A program made the position numbers and the translations under genes. A DNA stretch of 64,000 nt from Gammaproteobacteria bacterium UBA5109 (GTDB taxonomy: Bacteria > Pseudomonadota > Gammaproteobacteria > Pseudomonadales > Pseudohongiellaceae): contig DHZH01000004.1 in NCBI GenBank assembly GCA_002414385.1, positions 7,361 through 71,360 of the forward strand, written 5' to 3'. This document shows positions 61,709 to 64,000 of the stretch, in pieces. How positions within the stretch are numbered: position 1 is the first letter of the stretch; the number at the start of each line of letters is the position of its first letter. Under the pieces are notes generated by a model, which worked only from the letters and a program-made list of their open reading frames with translations, ran no database searches and had not been told where the DNA came from.

Positions 61709-62335
61709 ATGAATATCAAGGAAACAGAAATGAAAAGAATTATCCATGCAGCAAAAGTATTGCTGCTGTGTCTGTTTGCCATTATCCCCCGCTGCGTCAG
61801 TGCCGCTGAATCCATTCCCGGTTCAGCCAGTGCAATCTTTGCTGGTGGGTGCTTCTGGTGTATGGAGCCACCCTATGACAAACTCGAGGGCGTTTTTTCC
61901 ACCACCTCCGGTTATATTGGTGGCCATGTAGAAGCACCCAGCTATGAGCAGGTCTCATCCGGTTCGACCGGACATGTTGAAGCTGTTCTGATTGAGTATG
62001 ATCCTAATGTCATAAACTATGAAGAATTGCTTGAGGTATTCTGGCGCAATATTGATCCTCTGGATGATCGCGGACAGTTTTGTGATCGTGGTGAGCAATA
62101 CCGGAGTGCCATTTTTTATCGTGATGAGCGGCAACTGGAGCTGGCCCAGGAATCAAAAGCAACAATCGCGGAAACGCTGGATGCTGATATTGCGACAGAA
62201 ATCCTGATGGCCAGTGAGTTTTATCCGGCTGAGGAATATCACCAGGATTACTATATGGAAAACCCATTGCGCTACCGCTTTTACCGTTTCAGTTGCGGAC
62301 GAGATGGGCGTCTGGAAGAACTTTGGAGTAAATGA
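61709..62335 (+). CDS. msrA: Exported methionine sulfoxide reductase A
   Basis: 208 residues from ATG 61709; ATG 61730 with AAGGA upstream is equally likely and gives a compact signal (MKRIIHAAKVLLLCLF, cleavage near SAAES). The catalytic motif GCFWC is at Cys48/Cys51, followed by 'GVFSTTSGYIGGHVEAPSYE' and 'GSTGHVEAVLIEYDP', and 'EEYHQDYYMENPLRYRFYRF' near the end. It reduces methionine-S-sulfoxide. It forms a periplasmic pair with MsrB; no MsrP or DsbD-like donor lies in the window. Confidence 0.93.
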   Translation: MNIKETEMKRIIHAAKVLLLCLFAIIPRCVSAAESIPGSASAIFAGGCFWCMEPPYDKLEGVFSTTSGYIGGHVEAPSYEQVSSGSTGHVEAVLIEYDPNVINYEELLEVFWRNIDPLDDRGQFCDRGEQYRSAIFYRDERQLELAQESKATIAETLDADIATEILMASEFYPAEEYHQDYYMENPLRYRFYRFSCGRDGRLEELWSK

Positions 62336-62351
62336 CAAAGGAATAAACATA

Positions 62352-62576
62352 ATGCCATATAAAATCCTTCAACAACTTCCGGATTCTGTGAGGGATAATT
62401 TGCCAGAACATGCCCAGGAAATCTATCTGGCTGCATTTAACAATGCCTGGGACCAGTATAAATCTGCATCAGATCGTCAGGGTGATGATAGCCGTGAAGA
62501 GGTATCCCATAAAGTCGCCTGGAATGCGGTAAAACAGAAATATGAAAAACAGAATGGAAAATGGCAAAGAAAATGA
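62352..62576 (+). CDS. ChaB-family protein
   Basis: 74 residues from ATG 62352; the longer frame upstream overlaps msrA. 'LPDSVRDNLPEHAQEIYLAA' followed by 'FNNAWDQYKSA' and 'VSHKVAWNAVKQKYEKQNGK' matches the ChaB helical domain. ChaB is described as a regulator of a cation antiporter, but its role is poorly known. An AAAGGA site lies upstream. Confidence 0.85.
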   Translation: MPYKILQQLPDSVRDNLPEHAQEIYLAAFNNAWDQYKSASDRQGDDSREEVSHKVAWNAVKQKYEKQNGKWQRK

Positions 62577-62847
62577 GCAAGTGAATTCAGCATATAGAAA
62601 CTATTCTGTATACACCCCCAGAGAGAGGTCATGCTACATTTTTTTATAAAAGCCAGGGTTTTTATACTATAAGACAACTGCTACTTACTTGAAAAAGATT
62701 ATCAGCATGTTATGTTTATAACCAGAAAGTCAATTCAGGGTAGAGTATCCACTCCACCCTCAAGCTGGATCATACCTGTCACTTAGTTCTTTTCTCCTGA
62801 TCAATTAATCATTGGATGCATAAAGCAATTTCCAGTGACAATTAGCT
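62577..62847. other. Intergenic stretch without a gene
   Basis: No ORF with coding character. A weak sigma-70-like pair TTGAAA (62689) and TATGTT (62711), 16 bases apart, could drive the following lipoprotein gene. An A/T-rich inverted repeat TATAAAA/TTTTATA lies near 62644-62665. Nothing else recognised. Confidence 0.4.
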
Positions 62848-62866
62848 ATGTATATTCGATATACAT
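62848..62866. promoter_or_regulatory. Perfect dyad upstream of the small lipoprotein gene
   Basis: ATGTATAT and ATATACAT are exact complements around TCG. The dyad lies 26 bases before the start at 62893. The ATGTAT...ATACAT core resembles that at 40552. It may be an operator or a 5' hairpin. Confidence 0.45.
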
Positions 62867-62892
62867 ATGAATACTCAACCATTAGAGGACTT

Positions 62893-63129
62893 ATGTTATT
62901 AGTTACAAAAAATCTTAAACTTTTCACTTCGATTATTTTATGCAGCATCCTGTCTGCGGCCTGTACTGAAGAAGGCCCCATGGAAGAAGCTGGCGAAGAA
63001 GTGGATCAAATGGCCGCTGAAGCTGAGGATCAACTTGAAGATGCACAGGATCAGGCAAGGGATATGACCAACGATCTTGGTAATGATCTGGAAGATGCCT
63101 GTGAAGAAGCTCTGGACCAGAACTGTTAA
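62893..63129 (+). CDS. Small acidic lipoprotein
   Basis: 78 residues from ATG 62893 (AGAGGA upstream); a longer reading passes through the dyad. Lipobox LSAAC (Cys near 24) with an acidic helical mature part rich in Glu/Asp/Gln ('EEAGEEVDQMAAEAEDQLED'), with two more Cys near the end. It recalls entericidin-like or other small stress lipoproteins. Function unknown. A DUF1328 gene follows after 17 bases. Confidence 0.75.
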   Translation: MLLVTKNLKLFTSIILCSILSAACTEEGPMEEAGEEVDQMAAEAEDQLEDAQDQARDMTNDLGNDLEDACEEALDQNC

Positions 63130-63146
63130 TACAGGAGCTTCTGATT

Positions 63147-63317
63147 ATGTTTAATTGGGCTGTCACTTTTTTAATTATTGCGATAATTGCTGGGATATTT
63201 GGTTTGTCAGGTATTGCTGGAACAGCCACTAATATCGCATGGATTCTGTTCCTGGTCGGACTGGTTCTGGCCGTAGTTAGCGGCTTGAGTGGCTATCGAC
63301 GCAAAACCAGAAACTGA
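63147..63317 (+). CDS. DUF1328 small membrane protein (YtjA-like)
   Basis: 56 residues, MFNWAVTFLIIAIIAGIFGL then 'SGIAGTATNIAWILFLVGLV' and a basic tail YRRKTRN. Two helices with a conserved G-x-x-G-I-A-G-x-A loop are the DUF1328 pattern. It lies in a cluster of small stress genes. AGGAG lies ten bases before the ATG. Function unknown. Confidence 0.88.
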   Translation: MFNWAVTFLIIAIIAGIFGLSGIAGTATNIAWILFLVGLVLAVVSGLSGYRRKTRN

Positions 63318-63392
63318 CTGTCAGCCATAGTGAAGTGAATCTGATCAGTATATTTCAGGCTCACTTTCAATACTGACAAGTATTATTCTTAT

Positions 63393-64000
63393 ATGTCACA
63401 TTCCATTCATTCAGGCAGTAATAAGTTAACCAGCTATTGCAGCAGGCTTGTATTTATCCTGTGTCTGCTTGTTCATTCGCCAGTATTACTTTCCCAGGCG
63501 GCTACTGAACAAAATTCTCAGGAAAACGAAGCGCTGGCTTCCGAGCGACTGGAATCACTTATTACCACCCTGGAAAATGAAACAACGCGTTCGGAACTGA
63601 TCGCTGATCTGGAGACACTGCTGGCTACCAGGAATGATGAGCAAGATGATTCATTACTGGAAGCGCTTAATCTGCAACAGGCCGGTAATTTTGTATTCAC
63701 ACGCTACAATGAATTGTTTGACAGGATGGGTATCAGCAGTAACGCCATAGGTAAGCTCCTGGCATTGGCTCTTGCGGCGTTATTACTCACTGTGCTGGCG
63801 CTGTTTAACCGATTCCTGGCACGCTTCTTCGACCGTAGACTCAAAGGCCTGAGAAAAGCCCTTTGTCTATCGAAAACTCGTTTCCGCAGTTGTTTTAAAT
63901 TTCAGGTACTGGCCGGTTATCTCCTGGCAGGTGCCTTGTTTTTATACAGTACATTTCTGGCTTTTCTTGCTCCCGAAACAGCACAAAATTCCTTGAGTTT
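63393..64000 (+). CDS. MscS-like mechanosensitive channel, N-terminal part (partial)
   Basis: The gene runs past the end of the window; 202 codons are visible. Signal-like segment about 18-38, a helical extracytoplasmic stretch (40-105; 'LITTLENETTRSELIADLET'), a helix 'LLALALAALLLTVLALF' and a basic loop 'FDRRLKGLRKALCLSKTRF' leading to another helix. This arrangement fits the large MscS/MscM family before the pore domain. The pore motif itself is not in view, so the call is tentative. No ribosome site is clear. Confidence 0.6.
   Translation, partial: MSHSIHSGSNKLTSYCSRLVFILCLLVHSPVLLSQAATEQNSQENEALASERLESLITTLENETTRSELIADLETLLATRNDEQDDSLLEALNLQQAGNFVFTRYNELFDRMGISSNAIGKLLALALAALLLTVLALFNRFLARFFDRRLKGLRKALCLSKTRFRSCFKFQVLAGYLLAGALFLYSTFLAFLAPETAQNSLS

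Overview
The window is ordinary chromosomal DNA of a Gram-negative bacterium, most likely a marine or salt-adapted gammaproteobacterium. Evidence for this is a TonB-dependent receptor, outer-membrane barrels with terminal aromatic residues, lipobox lipoproteins, a BamA/TamA-like protein, a high-potential iron-sulfur protein, a GcvR-type ACT protein and de novo glycine-betaine synthesis. Base composition looks close to 50% GC. The mix of many exported amidohydrolases, PQQ enzymes and DUF4159/DUF5916 proteins recalls the OM182/Pseudohongiella type of oligotroph, but that placement is a guess. I saw no rRNA, tRNA, CRISPR array, insertion sequence or prophage.

Layout. 1-7.9 kb: end of a TonB receptor, a CBM9/DUF5916 outer-membrane protein, a DUF4159 protein, a haem-containing PQQ dehydrogenase and an exported M20 amidohydrolase. 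8-11.1 kb: CorC-type transporter, a small secreted protein, and a tight pair of a beta-propeller protein and a MoaD/ThiS protein. 11.1-13.9 kb: ergothioneine genes egtB and egtD, followed by an overlapping racemase-like gene of unknown role. 13.9-28.5 kb: MFS permease, NmrA-like reductase, amidohydrolases, a second PQQ dehydrogenase, a BamA/TamA-like protein, acylphosphatase, exported proteins, and a TonB receptor plus PepSY protein behind a Fur-box-like dyad.

28.6-38.2 kb: carbamate kinase overlapping an isochorismatase-fold hydrolase on the + strand. These converge on a seven-gene - strand operon with two MmgE/PrpD proteins, an SDR, a complete tripartite tricarboxylate transporter (TctABC) and a MatC-like permease. 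This looks like a catabolic island for an unidentified carboxylate. 38.3-46.5 kb: amidohydrolase, a PCu(A)C-like protein with weak copper ligands, a mono-haem protein, an NHL propeller lipoprotein, a malonate uptake and activation operon (madL-madM-matB) and a ricin-type lectin-like protein. 46.6-50.9 kb: a sulfatase-fold membrane protein overlapping a GH17-GT2 fusion, probably making and decorating a beta-1,3-glucan. 50.9-57.5 kb: gcvR-like gene, TPR protein, carboxylesterase, and a betaine operon (GSMT, SDMT, BCCT carrier). 57.7-64 kb: second DUF4159 protein, then a + strand run of small protective genes (macro domain, CBS, HiPIP, exported MsrB and MsrA, ChaB, small lipoprotein, DUF1328, start of an MscS-like channel).

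The main themes are osmotic and oxidative protection (betaine, periplasmic glucan, mechanosensitive channel, ergothioneine, exported methionine sulfoxide reductases), uptake of small carboxylates, and iron uptake. The best candidates for something undescribed are the third gene of the ergothioneine operon, the carbamate kinase/hydrolase pair facing the double MmgE/PrpD island, and the propeller-MoaD pair. One small gene next to the HiPIP gene appears broken by a one-base loss in a G run, and the MFS gene has no standard start codon.
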